Of a stretch of 64,000 bases of DNA, positions 11,385 to 22,313 are shown piece after piece (positions within the stretch are counted from its first letter, which is position 1; every line of letters begins with the position of its first letter). A program made the position numbers and the translations under genes. The notes beneath the pieces are model-generated. The model was given only the letters and a program-made list of their open reading frames with translations. It ran no database searches and was not told where the DNA came from. The DNA is from Salvator merianae (Eukaryota; Chordata; Lepidosauria; Squamata; Teiidae): NCBI GenBank assembly GCA_003586115.2, contig QVOM02000021.1:14669953-14733952 (forward strand), given 5' to 3'.

Positions 11385-12043
11385 TAAGATTTTATTTGGT
11401 TCAGGACAACCAGTTGGTTCTCCTTTGCAGTCCTGGGATGACAGCCACAGTCAACGCATAGTATAAAGGCCATGTATCTTCTTTCTCTTACATTTTCTCA
11501 GTGTCTACAATGATTAGGCATGGAAATCAAGTCAGATGAGATCATTCTTCCAGGCAAGCAAAGCCAGATATTGAAGAAGATACAGTCTGTCTCCTATTTC
11601 CACTCTTCCTGTGCATCATGAATTCACAGACTGCTAGAATGAACCAAAGACAGTCTTCTACATGACAGAGCAGGGTGATGTGTCCTGTTGGACAAAGATG
11701 GCAAGACCAATGTATTTCTGAATCCAGTGTAGAGTCTCTTTGTGCATACATGCACGCAGGTGGTATCACATGACAAACACAAGGAGACAAGCTACACAGA
11801 GTATAATAAGATACAGGCACACTAGTACAATAGTCTATTTCTCCATTTAAAGCAAAGTTAACTAACACCCTTGAAAAAGGAAATAAAGTTCTCCAAGCAT
11901 TCCTCCCACACACACTTGAAAGTCTTATTGCTTTGGAGGATGGCAGTAAGAAGGGGAAAAGTAGGAATAGCACAGGAGTAGGTAGAGAAGCTTAAAGTAA
12001 ACCTCACTCTTGGTCCAAGACTAGCACTTTGGATATAGGTCAT
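11385..12043. other. Unassigned sequence, no supported gene
   Basis: A 143-codon minus-strand ORF (11542-11973) lies here. Its composition (many C, S, L and H) has no recognisable domain, so I do not call it a gene. No repeat family is recognised. Confidence 0.35.
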
Positions 12044-12453
12044 GGGTCTTTTCGCACTTTCCACCTTGGAATCTTCATAGTCATCTGCACTGCAAGGGCT
12101 GGAACAACCTGGAAACGCAGTGTGAATGCTGGCTACCCTGCCATGGCAGGGGGCAGGGAAACGTCTGTCCATTGCCATGCTGCCCTGGGACAGGGCGTGC
12201 AACTCTGCAACCGCACAGCCACAGCTATGCCACAGCCTGCAGCATTCGCACCAGGAAGCAGGCATGAATGCTGTCTATTGGGAGCAGCACAGCTGCTTCT
12301 GGTACAGCTCTGGAGCACAGTCTTGTGCTCTACAGCTAGTAGAGATCGGGAGTGGCTGTAGCCACTCCCAATAGCTAGGGCCTCTGCAAAATGCTGAAGC
12401 ACTTCACTCGTGAGCATGCAGATGCTCATTAACATGTAAGTGCAAACAGGCCC
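12044..12453. mobile_element. Family C Harbinger-like MITE, copy 3, with exact CAT duplication
   Basis: The left end GGGTCTTTTCGCACTT and the right end, complement GGGCCTGTTTGCACTT, pair over 16 bp. The 3-bp target duplication CAT is exact (12041-12043 and 12454-12456), which defines the element as 410 bp. ORFs of 110, 82 and 121 codons overlap inside it on both strands. They are by-products of the GC-rich interior, not genes. Confidence 0.8.
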
Positions 12454-12654
12454 CATGTCTTCAGTCAGCACATAAAGCATCTGTGGGTGCAGCTTCACGT
12501 GTCACATTTTCACTTTCAGCAGTGCAAGAAACCCTCCAAGGAGCATGATGCTCACTTGAAGCATTTGCAGGTGAGGATATAAAATAGCATTCTTCGGGAA
12601 GGCGAATCGTTTGCTGCATTGTGGATCACCTTCTCATGCTAAAATGGAGGTGAA

Positions 12655-13121
12655 GAAGCCTCCTTTGACATTATGAATAAGGAAAAGGTGGATAGATAAA
12701 AAACACTAGGCCAGAGGACACTCTATGGCAGGGGACTTAGGACCGGCAAGGGAAAGTATTTTTTCACCCAGAAGGTTATTGGTCTATAGAACTTACTACC
12801 AAAAGAGGTAGTGACAGCAATCAGCCTGGATAGCTTTAGGATTGGACAGATTCATGGAGGTTTGGATAGATTCATAGAGGTTAGATGTACCAATAGCTAC
12901 TAGAATTGATGCCTAGGTACTGTCTCCAGGGTGGAGAAACAGGCAGGATGATTCTAAAGGCCATTTGCAGGGAGTCGAGAGCAGCTGAAGGTTTTGTGTT
13001 TTTATTCTGCTTGAGAATGCCCAGAAACAAATGGTGGGCCGCTGTGTGACACAGGATGCTGGACTAGATGGGCCATGGCCTGATCCAGCAGGGCTCTTCG
13101 TATGGTCTTATGTTCTTATGA
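12655..13121 (+). mobile_element. CR1 LINE 3' fragment
   Basis: The fragment covers the end of ORF2 and the 3' untranslated region. It reads through a decayed NLLPKEVVTAISLDSF-like stretch near 12785-12830, then CTGGACTAGATGGGCCATGG and GATCCAGCAGGGCTCTTC. The tail is TTCTTATG-type near 13110-13121. It is 5' truncated and has stops in all frames. Confidence 0.8.
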
Positions 13122-13620
13122 CACAGGACACGATTCTCTAAGCTGACAAAAAGCATGCTTTCTTTACAACTATTTTTGAAGTATCACTAATCACACTCAG
13201 AATGATTCTAGACAGTCAGTGCTTTTTCTTTCTGGAGCTTGTGAGAACTTAGGGCAAAATGACATCAGGTACTAAACTCTGAGCACTGCAAAACTGGCAA
13301 ATCCATTCAAACCCTAGAAATTCAGATGTCTCTGGAGCAGCATCCAATCACTGGATGCTTTTGAAGGATCCATCCATCCATTCAAACAAAATATATCTCT
13401 TTAAAAGTTGGGTGTCATCATTATAACGATGGCTGGTGCCCACAAACACATCTGAAAGCAACTGGCACCAGCACACATTGGTTCATTTTGGGTTGTTTGA
13501 AGTCCAAGGCACCCTGCAATGGGTCAGAGTTTTGTTACTGCACAGTAGATTGGCATGCAGTGTTCCAGTGCACTGCATGATCCTAGCTGCTACTGCAACA
13601 TTATATACTTTGACACCAGG

Positions 13621-13789
13621 GGCCCTTTCTGCACTGGGCTTTATTCTGGATTATATTCCAGAATAGGGCCTGCCATCAGCATGCTGGTGCAGACTATAGT
13701 AGGGCATAGTATGGTCTCCACTAGCATGTAGATGGCAGGTCCCTATTCCAGGATATAATCTGGAATAAGACACAGTGCAGAAAGTGTCC
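13621..13789. mobile_element. Family A short Harbinger-like MITE, copy 1
   Basis: The left end GGCCCTTTCTGCACTG and the complement of the right end, GGACACTTTCTGCACTG, form the TIR. AGG is duplicated exactly on both sides (13618-13620 and 13790-13792). The element is nearly a foldback: TTCTGGATTATATTCCAGAA on the left pairs with a matching block at about 13743-13770. At 169 bp this is the longest family A copy. Confidence 0.8.
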
Positions 13790-13799
13790 AGGAGAAGAT

Positions 13800-14160
13800 C
13801 TTCTAATGCCTGATGATGAATTTTTAAAGCCTATTTTTAACATATTGCTTTTAATTTTATTGTTCTATTTTAAGATTCATTTTATTATATAATATTTTAA
13901 CTGAATGCTTTTATACTTCAGGTCTGTAAGTCATCCAGGGAACCTTAGTAGTTAGGCTGTTGAAAATATAATAAATAGATGTATTACTATTTATTATTTA
14001 TTAAAATATTTTTATACTACTTCCCATCTTGGGATCCTGAAATAGTTTGCTAATAAACAAATGAACAAACAAAAAACCAGAAAACATAAAAAACAAAAAC
14101 AGAGCACGTCCCTAAGTTAATTAAAATGTATTACAATTAAATAAAATGCAATTAAAATAA
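13800..14160. repeat. Two L2/CR1-group-like LINE tails, head to head
   Basis: Segment 13800-13980 runs through a TTTTAATTTTATTG region to TGAAAATATAATAAATAG, as in L2-like LINE 3' ends. Segment 13981-14160 starts with TATTTATTATTTATTAAAA and a CTTCCCATCTTGGGATCCTG block, which is the same kind of tail on the minus strand. Both are degraded and AT-rich, and the family is uncertain. Confidence 0.35.
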
Positions 14161-14442
14161 TTAAACTGTGGATGGGTAGGAACCATGTCCCTTGAAATTA
14201 TTGCCTAATCCTAGTGATAATCCCCAGCTGTTCTGTCTGCATGTCTTGAGTATAAGAGTACTAGCTGATCTCCACTGATGTGTGTTTTTGAAGGCTTCCT
14301 CTAGCTTGCACCGGACTGGAAGGAGCTTTATAGCAGAACAACTTTTGGAATGGTGATTCATCATGGCCCTGCCATACAGCAATCTCAGGAAACTTTCTCA
14401 GCCTCCAGATTAACACTAGTCAAATAAGAGCTTATGCATCTT

Positions 14443-14884
14443 GGGCCTGCTTGCACTTTGCACTAGTGAACATCAGGGATGGAGTTCGTGAAAGTCCTCC
14501 TGCCGGGAGCAGCATATCACTGCTCCTGATCAGAGATAGCTGTGTAGCAATAATTTGTGCTCTGTAGCTTTACTGGAAGCTGGTATCCAGCTCATGGTAA
14601 AGTCCATTTGCATGTCAAATGCACAGTCATACCACACGTGGTGGCTGTGCCTGATCACTGTGCAGCAGTGCCGGGCACCATGGCAGTGGCCAGATGTTTC
14701 CCAGCCACTGTCATGGTGAAGACTGAGCACAGGACAGCAGCATTCACAACATGAATGATGGTATCCTGCTGATGGTCATGGATACGGCAACGTAGTAGTG
14801 TGGACGGTGTCCACATTGCATGGTCAATTCCACCTTCAAACAGGATGATTATCTTGTTCTAAGGTGGAAAGTGCGAAAATGCTC
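14443..14884. mobile_element. Family C Harbinger-like MITE, copy 4, with exact CTT duplication
   Basis: The left end GGGCCTGCTTGCACTT and the complement of the right end, GAGCATTTTCGCACTT, align without gaps. CTT flanks both sides exactly (14440-14442 and 14885-14887). The interior shares the ACTAGTGA word, the GGGAGCAG-CTGCTCC hairpin, the CACAGCTA block and the ATCTTGTTCTAAGGTGGAA subterminal block with other family C copies. Confidence 0.8.
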
Positions 14885-14887
14885 CTT

Positions 14888-16122
14888 GTCTCTATTGTCT
14901 AAAACTGATTCTTCAACAAGCTGGAAATGAGAAAGTGGATCACAGGCCTGACCAGTGGTGGCCAGACTCTGTTGGGGGCACCTGCCATTATAGGATTTAT
15001 CCCATTCCTCCTTACATTTGTGCAAGGAGCTTTTGGTCTACTTCCATTGTACATTCCTTGAACTGGATCTTCTAACTTTTTTTAATTTCTCCATTTGGCA
15101 CTGAAATATTTATTATCCCAATTTTTGTTTCATTGCTCAGATTTTTGGTGGCTTTGCCCTTATTTTATAAACAATGAAATACTGGGCTTCAGTTGAACTT
15201 GGATGATAATGTCTAAAGAAACATACTTTCTCATTAATTGTAGCTTTGTTTGCTTAATTCTCAGTTCTGATGGTGGTTTGATCGTGGCAAATAAAGTCCA
15301 AAATGTTTATTATTGACCCTCGCTCTTCTGTGATTACATTTGAGGAGACTTTAATGAGATTTACCAAACTATAATTACACTAATTGCATGACAATATTGA
15401 TGAGTCAGCCTGGACATTCTTAGAATAGTGAGGGTGAAATGATTTACATTGTTTTTTAGCTGCAATGGAGCTGGCCATTGTGTTTTGCAAAAACAGCAAA
15501 AGAAAAGAGATTGTTCATGAAAAATAGGAAGCTAGGTTGTTTCACTGTATTTAAGAATCTATGTTTATGCTTTTCAGGAAGCAATTCAAGATCCCACTTA
15601 CAAATGATACATGGCAGTTTAATCACTGTGAAATAAGAAACAAGTGGGAGTTCAGTGAAATATTGCAGTGGTCACAATCAGTGGTCCCATCAGCCAGACC
15701 TTTCCTGTGATATACCATTTATTTCCCCTTTCCTCTAACCCACTCTTGCTTGCTCTGGCATTTTGTTCAGTAGCACCGAGCATGCTCAGTTCTCAATGAA
15801 TTATTTTGTGGGAGAGGAATGGACTCTTAAAATGGTTCTCTGCCAGGCTTCAAGGATTCTCTAACTGATGTCTGCAAGGGGTTTCCCAAGCCACACACTG
15901 CTACTTTTAACTAAAGAGGGCTACAGGAATGACCTCAAAATAGCTATATTACTAGAGACAAGACAATCACCAGGAATCAAATATAACTCCATGGAATGTA
16001 ACAACAACAGCAGAAGAAACATAACACCAAAATAAAAATAAAAATAAATGAATGAATGAATTAGAGAGCCAATAGGAACTACAGGCCTTTTAGATAACAT
16101 GATGGCCATTTCCTTTGCAGTG
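14888..16122. other. Unassigned, mostly AT-rich sequence
   Basis: No transposon ends or credible ORFs are seen. The part around 15180-15560 is free of recognisable repeats and low in CpG. It is the kind of stretch where a conserved noncoding element could lie, but nothing in the sequence proves this. A short A-rich AAATAAAAATAAA/ATGAATGA microsatellite lies at about 16030-16062. Confidence 0.35.
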
Positions 16123-16125
16123 GAA

Positions 16126-16239
16126 GGCTGAATCCAGAGGTTGCTTACATATTCCGCTATATGCTATTCCGGAATATCCATGCTTTACTCTGGAAAATCC
16201 TGCTATAGCGGAATAAGTAAGTGATGTCTGGATGCAGCT
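16126..16239. mobile_element. Family D foldback MITE, copy 1, with exact GAA duplication
   Basis: The left end GGCTGAATCCAGAGGTTGC and the complement of the right end, AGCTGCATCCAGACATCAC, pair as TIRs and then continue as a near-complete hairpin (ATTCCGCTATA against TATAGCGGAAT). GAA is duplicated at 16123-16125 and 16240-16242. The element is 114 bp and has no coding capacity. Confidence 0.8.
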
Positions 16240-16242
16240 GAA

Positions 16243-17795
16243 GTCTGTAAGATATGGTTGGTACAACTGGGTACAACTCATTTAAGAAGGATCTTACAGA
16301 TTCAATCCAGCCTGAAAAGTATCTCTGAAGAGAAAAGAAATGTCAGGTGAGGTCCTTGACCATTGCATTTTGATTGTGCCTCTCTTGGAGACAGACATTT
16401 GCCAGGTCCTTGCTGCTTACATTAAATGGGGTGAACCTTCACTGCTGGCTGGGATGGATGAGAATTCTAGTCTAGACAGAGGCATAGTCTAGACTGGCTT
16501 GTTGCCCGGGACCCAGTCAGTCATGGGCATTGTTGACTATTACCAGTAGCTGCCTTGCCAGTATGATGTCTGCAAGGTTGTTGTTGCAGACTGGTTGTTG
16601 TCAAGCTGATTGTTGAGCCTGGTGTTTATTTACTATTTACCCTCACATTCTATGCACATGCTTGGTCTCAGTCTGCAACATATGTGAGGACCCTTTTCAG
16701 TTTTATTCCAGGGGCACAATCCACCATCACTACATGCCTGGATCCAGAACATCTGTTGGACACCAGGTCACTGTTGGGTGACATATATACTTATAGGGAA
16801 AGATACAGTTCCTTGATTCTAAAAAAAAAATGCTCTGTTCATGAACTCAGTTGAATCCCAGGGACTGGAGAGTATACATTCTGCTTCCTATTATTTGAGT
16901 TCTCAGTGACTCTGTTACAGTGCCCTGGGCCAAGGAAGGAGCTCTTGTGCTCTCTAGGCCATCTACCAAAAGTCTTGTATGCCACCTGTTTCACTTTTAC
17001 TTCGGTCCTGGTGGGAGGCAGGGGCTCCCCCATCCTAATGGGAGGAGGAGACTGCTGAGGTTGGTGACCAATGGAGCCGCCAGGCACAGGGAGGAGAGCA
17101 GAGAGCTTTGAGATAAGGGGAGGTGGGTTTCTGGGTGGCTGGGGGCTTCCAAGCAACTCTCCCTTAAAGAAAATCAGGTATACTCCCACCGCATTCTGGG
17201 ACAGAACAGTGCCACTGGATACAACGTGCTCAAGGATCTTGGTGCAGGGCTTGTGATTCAACTTTACAGCCTGGATACAGTTTGTGTCCTCTCTCAACAC
17301 TTTGTACCCAAGTACCAATTGCTTTGCAGGTGTTTAGCAAAGCACTATGTATCACATGTACAAAAGCCAAACTGAAGATGGTAGTTTTATATAAGTCCAG
17401 GTCCCCTAGGAGGTCAGAAGCGAAAGAGTCAAGATCTTGTATGCTCCTGCATAATATACAGCTAGTAGGCAACAGATTACCCTAGCCCCTTTCCATGCAG
17501 CTAGGGGGCTTAGAGTCATTAAGGGAAGAAATCCACTGAGAGCTATTCAAGGAAAGAAAGAAATGCACTTCAAATAACTTTTGCAATATCCGAGAGGCAT
17601 ATGGATACAACAGTCTCTCTCCCACCCTCCTCCACAACTTTCCCAGTTTTGTAGCAGTTGATTGATCAAATGCTGGCTGCGTGATGAATGGCCTGCAGTT
17701 TTTTTCATATAAATAAACGAGCATCATTTTCTTTTCCTACTCCTACAGCCTAGTCTGTGAACATTCTTGCTCATTCAGCTCCAGTATTCATACTC
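16243..17795. other. Unassigned sequence with GC-richer core
   Basis: A 159-codon minus-strand ORF (16839-17318) and an 80-codon ORF (17230-17472, same strand, another frame) overlap. The first has a proline-rich stretch near its middle. I recognise no domain and see no clear splice sites or promoter. A decayed retroelement or processed pseudogene is possible but unproven. Confidence 0.3.
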
Positions 17796-17798
17796 GTA

Positions 17799-17936
17799 TA
17801 TTGCATCCAGACGTCACTTACTTATTCCGTTATATTTGGAAATTCTGGAATAAAGCATGGATATTCTAGAATATCCATGCTTTATTCTGAAATATTCAAA
17901 TATAGTGGAATAAGTAAGCAATGTCTGGATGTAGCT
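17799..17936. mobile_element. Family D foldback MITE, copy 2, with exact GTA duplication
   Basis: The ends read TATTGCATCCAGACGTCACT and, in complement, AGCTACATCCAGACATTGCT. GTA is duplicated at 17796-17798 and 17937-17939. The centre (17848-17887) is a perfect 40-bp palindrome around TCTAGA, so the whole copy can fold into one hairpin. It is the same family as the copy at 16126-16239, 1.6 kb away. Confidence 0.85.
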
Positions 17937-17939
17937 GTA

Positions 17940-20004
17940 GCCTCTCATTCCATTCTTATGCATTTTTCTGCCTGGAACTGTATTCCAGACTGTTTTTGTG
18001 GGATTGCTTTGCTTGCCTCTTGAAAATCCTTCCTCCAGCTCAGCGCCACCACACAACTCTATGCCCCTAATACTGTATGTAACTAAACCTGGTTTCTTTC
18101 ATTGGTACAGTGAAGAGTCTTCTCTTGCCAAGTGTCTCGTAGTTGACAGGCACATCAGAAAGGCAAGAGGCCCAAACATCTTACCTCATGGCCATATGAC
18201 AGCTCTGAGCTGAGAGAAAATAAGAGTGCAGAAGGAACAGCACAAGGCATACTGGTTCCCCATCATTTTTGCAGACATCATATCATCTACCTATGCGCTG
18301 CTTGGGCAAATTTTGCATGGGTTGTGCATAAGGCCTGGACCAAGCTGTGCAACATTTCACAGGGACATTTCAGGGACGTGGGAAGGAAAACAAGTAGCCA
18401 CTTCACATGACAATGGGGTACGAGTGACTTGATCCACTCAAGTCAGGAGGACAGGAGGATTCTTGGATTGCCTGTGATTACTGCCTGGAGAGCAGCCAAA
18501 CTAGTCACCCAGACACATGCTGTCTTACTATCCAGAACTATATTTCTGATGAATTTGCAACCATTGTTTCTAAATTAGGATATACAAATCGTAAGTAACC
18601 AGTGTCCTCTGTTGTCTGACTTTTTAGTCATGCACTTCCTCTTTCGTAGCAATATGTAAGTAGACACCCTCCCCTTGGAGGGAGAGCAGTACTCTGGGCT
18701 CTGGTTCTTGATATGAGCAGGAATAGCCCAGCCCAGCCCCTTGTGAATAGCTTCTGTTGGAATGCCTGGTAATGTCTGCTTATGATCCTGTGAACACAGC
18801 CTAGGAGACGACCCAATTCAAAGTCATCTTGAGGGGCTAAAATGAACACGTAGAAACCGACAAATAGCATAGCTGGAATTAACATTACAAAGAAGTTACC
18901 GCAAATGAAGCTATTGATTTGAATAGGGGGCACTAGCCTGCATGAATCTGACCACTGAGCCTACACATGGCAGACAATCACAATAATAAAAAAAAACCTG
19001 AAACAAAGGTGCACGTTATCTCCTTTTACAATGAAAACATTAGGCACAGCATAGTTTCTATACCCCCATGAATTCACAGGATGCTGTTAGGGAGCAGAGA
19101 TTCTGCTGCTCTGCCTCTCAAGACACAAGATTAAAAATTCACATCAGGCTTCCCTATGATGGCTACTGAAGCAAATCAATGTAACATTTCCACACACAAA
19201 CCAGGCTCTTCAGGTGAAAGGTATTTGTCAACAATTTTTAAAAAAGATCCGCACCTAAGCAGAACTCTAGTTGCAGATTTATTTTGCCTCGTTCTTCCGG
19301 GGATTGGGAGGGAGGGGGTAGGATCCCCTCTCACAACAGCAATAACATGCTTAGAAAAGCAAATTCTCCTGAGATTTGCAGAAAGAACCTGAATATAACT
19401 TACCTGAAGAGAGATGTACAAGGAGGAAGCAGCTGCTATGCTGTCAGCCAGGAAGCAGTGGGGCCTACAGCATAGACATAGAAAATGCAACAAAGCCATC
19501 TTTGGCTGTTTTCAGGAGAGGCTGGGTGCTGCAGGAGGATGCCACAGAATCCTTATATGGCAAGAAGAAGAAAGTGTGGAGCAGCATGCAAAGCAGGGTG
19601 AATTAACGGCGCAGATTAAAACGAACAGCTTGCTTTCTGCACATCAGAAGTCCAAAGCTTCCCAGCTAACTACAGGCTGGGCTGGAGCGCTGAAAATAAA
19701 CACTGACTTCAGCTACAAAGCCATCGAGGGCTGAAAGAAAATAGGGCTTCATGGAACATTCATCTCTCTCTCGTTTTTTAATAACTTGTACGGCTCCTCT
19801 TTGTGGTGGCCTGGAGGAAAAGAAACTGATAACATTTTTGGTGCTACTAATGTGGGACTTTCTTGTAATCAGCTAAATGCCCTCACTGGCTTTTGGGAAA
19901 AGCTGTTTATTGTGAAATGGCGCAAAATGATGTCTTTCAACAAAATGATGCTTATTACCATACAATACTAGAGAGAAAACATAATCTGTAACCACTTTCT
20001 CTAT
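17940..20004. other. Unassigned sequence, no supported gene
   Basis: ORFs of 101-107 codons occur on both strands (18628-18933, 19176-19499, 19414-19734) and lack recognisable domains. The minus-strand ORF at 18628-18933 has a hydrophobic stretch (FFVMLIPAMLFVGFYVFIL) but no other support. No repeat family was recognised. Confidence 0.3.
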
Positions 20005-20467
20005 GGCCCTTTCTGCACAACGTTAGTCGGGAACAAGGACCCGTTTGTAAGCTTCTGGGCATCATAAATCCACATATTAATACGGATATGTGAGGCCACA
20101 CCCCCTGCTGGAATGCTCTGTCTGCATTAGATGCTCCAGATTAGGGACGCCTTGTTTGGTATCATTGGTAGACACAATTAAACATGTCTACCAGCATACC
20201 AGAGGGCCTGATCCAGAACATAGGAGGTGTGCAAAAGGCACACCTCCCATGTGCTAGACCACCAGGAGTCGCATTTCAGCTCCAAGGCTAGGTCACTTGT
20301 TCCTAGCTCTGGGAGGTGTTGGAGCCCAGCTTCGAAGTCTATGCATCCTACAAGGCCATGGTGTGGGCTGGTCTGGATCCAGCCCATGCCTTTCCATGGT
20401 TGGAATCAGTAGGCCTGGCTGTTTCAGACCCCTGATTCCGATCATGGCCTTTCAGTGCAGAAAGGCC
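20005..20467 (+). mobile_element. Family B Harbinger-like MITE, copy 2
   Basis: The left end GGCCCTTTCTGCACAA and the complement of the right end, GGCCTTTCTGCACTG, form the TIR. Flanks are TAT and TTA. Internal blocks match copy 1 in order: CTGCATTAGATGCTCC, ACATGTCTACCAGCA, GAGGTGTGCAAAAGGCACAC and CCATGCCTTTCCATGGTTGG. Confidence 0.75.
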
Positions 20468-20609
20468 TTAAGTCTTGATTCCCTGCTCCTCCCTATCCCA
20501 CATAAAGCAAATAATTCGCTCCTATATATGGGTCAATATATCAGCCTTGTAACAGGCTTAAGACTGACCCTGATCCTGGATGGATCAAGATAGACAAAAG
20601 GATTTTAAA

Positions 20610-20925
20610 AAAAAAAATGCAGTGCATAGTTAAACATTGGAATCTGTTCCCACGAGATGTGTTGTTGGCTGTCAGTGTGGATGGTTTCAAAAAGAGGATG
20701 GACCAATTCTAGGAAGTCAGGGCTATCAATGGCTATGTGCCCTGATGGCAGTAGGAGATGGTTTGCCTCCAAAGGCCAGCTGCTGGGAGATCGCAAGTAG
20801 AGCAAGCCGAGCATTATATCCTGCTGGTGGCCTTGTCTGACCAGCTGATTGGCCATGGCAAAAGGACTGCTGGACTAGAAGGGCCATGGATCTGATCCAT
20901 GAGGCATTTCTTATGTTCTTATGCT
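20610..20925 (+). mobile_element. CR1 LINE 3' fragment
   Basis: The fragment includes the NLFPRDVLLAVSVDGFKKRM-like end of ORF2 (about 20640-20700), a GCCAGCTGCTGGGAGA block, CTGGACTAGAAGGGCCATGG and a TTCTTATG tail at 20910-20925. It is 5' truncated and non-coding overall. Confidence 0.8.
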
Positions 20926-21699
20926 CTTTCTTAGAAGTCTATCACCACATGAGGAAGCCTTTTCTTGAAATAATATTCAGATTTGGGGGGGGAGGGGGAG
21001 GCTTGTACCCTGCACTCAGCAGTGGCCGAGTGCAAATCAGGAATAGAGATGGAACCTTCCCTGCTCTTCCCCCCAGATGCAAATCTGGTTCTTATGCACA
21101 TTTTTTTTCAATACCTCCTGGCCATGCCTACACAGCAAAAATGGTCCAGGAGTCAGGCTCCAATGCTGGCTAGCCATATAATGCATATAATGCTGAGTTA
21201 AGCAGCCATTTGAAGTGTTGTTTCAAGCCTAATTCTGCAGGCATGCAAATAGTTTTAACCTACTTTGGTACTACTACCTCTACCACTGCTTGCTTGAAAT
21301 CAGCATTGACGGGGGCAAGAAACTATCCTGCTGCAGCAGACACAATGATGGCCTGACAATCACCTGATCATCACACTGTCATTGGGTACTTTGCCATTTG
21401 GAAGCTATCTCCCACTCCTGTTACCAAAGAAAAGAATAGGAATGGCAGAGCTTCTAGTAGTGCCAATTTCCTTTGCAGCTGTGCCATTTCCATGCAGTAT
21501 GATTGGAGAAGTTTTGGTGCCACAGACAGGAAATCCCCTGATCTGCCACCCTCTTGTTCCCTTGTAGATGTGGCTCCAGTTTCATTTGCATGGATTTCCA
21601 TTAGTACTTTGCATTTATTTTCTTATGAAAGGTTGCAGTTTCCCTAGTTTCATACCAGCAAATAGATGGTGAGACTCTTTCCCCCACCAAATGTAGAAA
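20926..21699. other. Unassigned sequence upstream of the young CR1
   Basis: A G-rich run lies near 20980-21000. No gene, RNA or repeat boundary was recognised. Confidence 0.35.
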
Positions 21700-21706
21700 T
21701 GACCAA

Positions 21707-22128
21707 GTGTGCTGCCTTCCCGGTGCACGAATCAAAGATGTAACCGAGAGGCTGCCAAGACTCTTCAGTCCTACAGACTATTACCCGTTCCTACTAATAC
21801 ATGTAGGAACAAATGACACTGCAGGAAGGAACTTTGAAGCTATCTGCAGAGATTTTGAAGACCTGGGCAGGAAAGTGAAGGAACTGGGAGTGCAAGTTGT
21901 CTTCTCTTCTATCCTCCCAGTGAATGGCCGTGGAACAGGAAGATGGAGCAGGATTCTACAGGTAAACAACTGACTACGTCGATGGTGCTACCAGCAAGAT
22001 TTCTAGACCATGGACTAAACTACTTATATGATGGACTCCTTGCAAGAGATGGGCTCCATCTTACAAAGACAGGAAAGCACATATTTGGCAGGAGACTGGC
22101 TGCGCTCATCAGGAGAGCTTTAAACTAG
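21707..22128 (+). pseudogene. CR1 ORF1 C-terminal part (esterase-like domain), broken
   Basis: The frame reads CLPGARIKDV, then the HVGTNDT block of the SGNH-hydrolase/esterase-like domain found in some CR1 ORF1 proteins, and LGRKVKELGVQVVFSSILPV. A TGA stop at 21971-21973 sits where related copies have tryptophan. A frameshift follows near 22003, after which frame one continues with LDHGLNYLYDGLLARDGLHL and ends at 22128. The N-terminal half of ORF1 is missing. The domain is thought to aid ribonucleoprotein or membrane interaction, but its role is unsettled. This copy cannot make a functional ORF1 protein. Confidence 0.8.
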
Positions 22129-22313
22129 GGCAAAAGGGGAAGGGAAGTAAAAGTCCAGAAAAAGATAAGCAGCTAATAAATACAGATAAGGATCTTGCTA
22201 CCAGAAATGAAAGGAAGGAACAAAGACAAACAGTTTGGAAGGAAACTAGAGGAGTTAAGCCTGTAAGAGACATTGGTCGCAAACTAAAATGTTTCTATAC
22301 CAATGCGCAAAGC

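Noticed and set aside
12029..12498. 110- and 121-codon ORFs
   Set aside because: They lie within family C copy 3, on opposite strands, with no transposase motif.
13981..14400. Gene on the minus strand (73-codon ORF at 14161-14382)
   Set aside because: The frame overlaps or adjoins a decayed LINE-like tail and has no domain.
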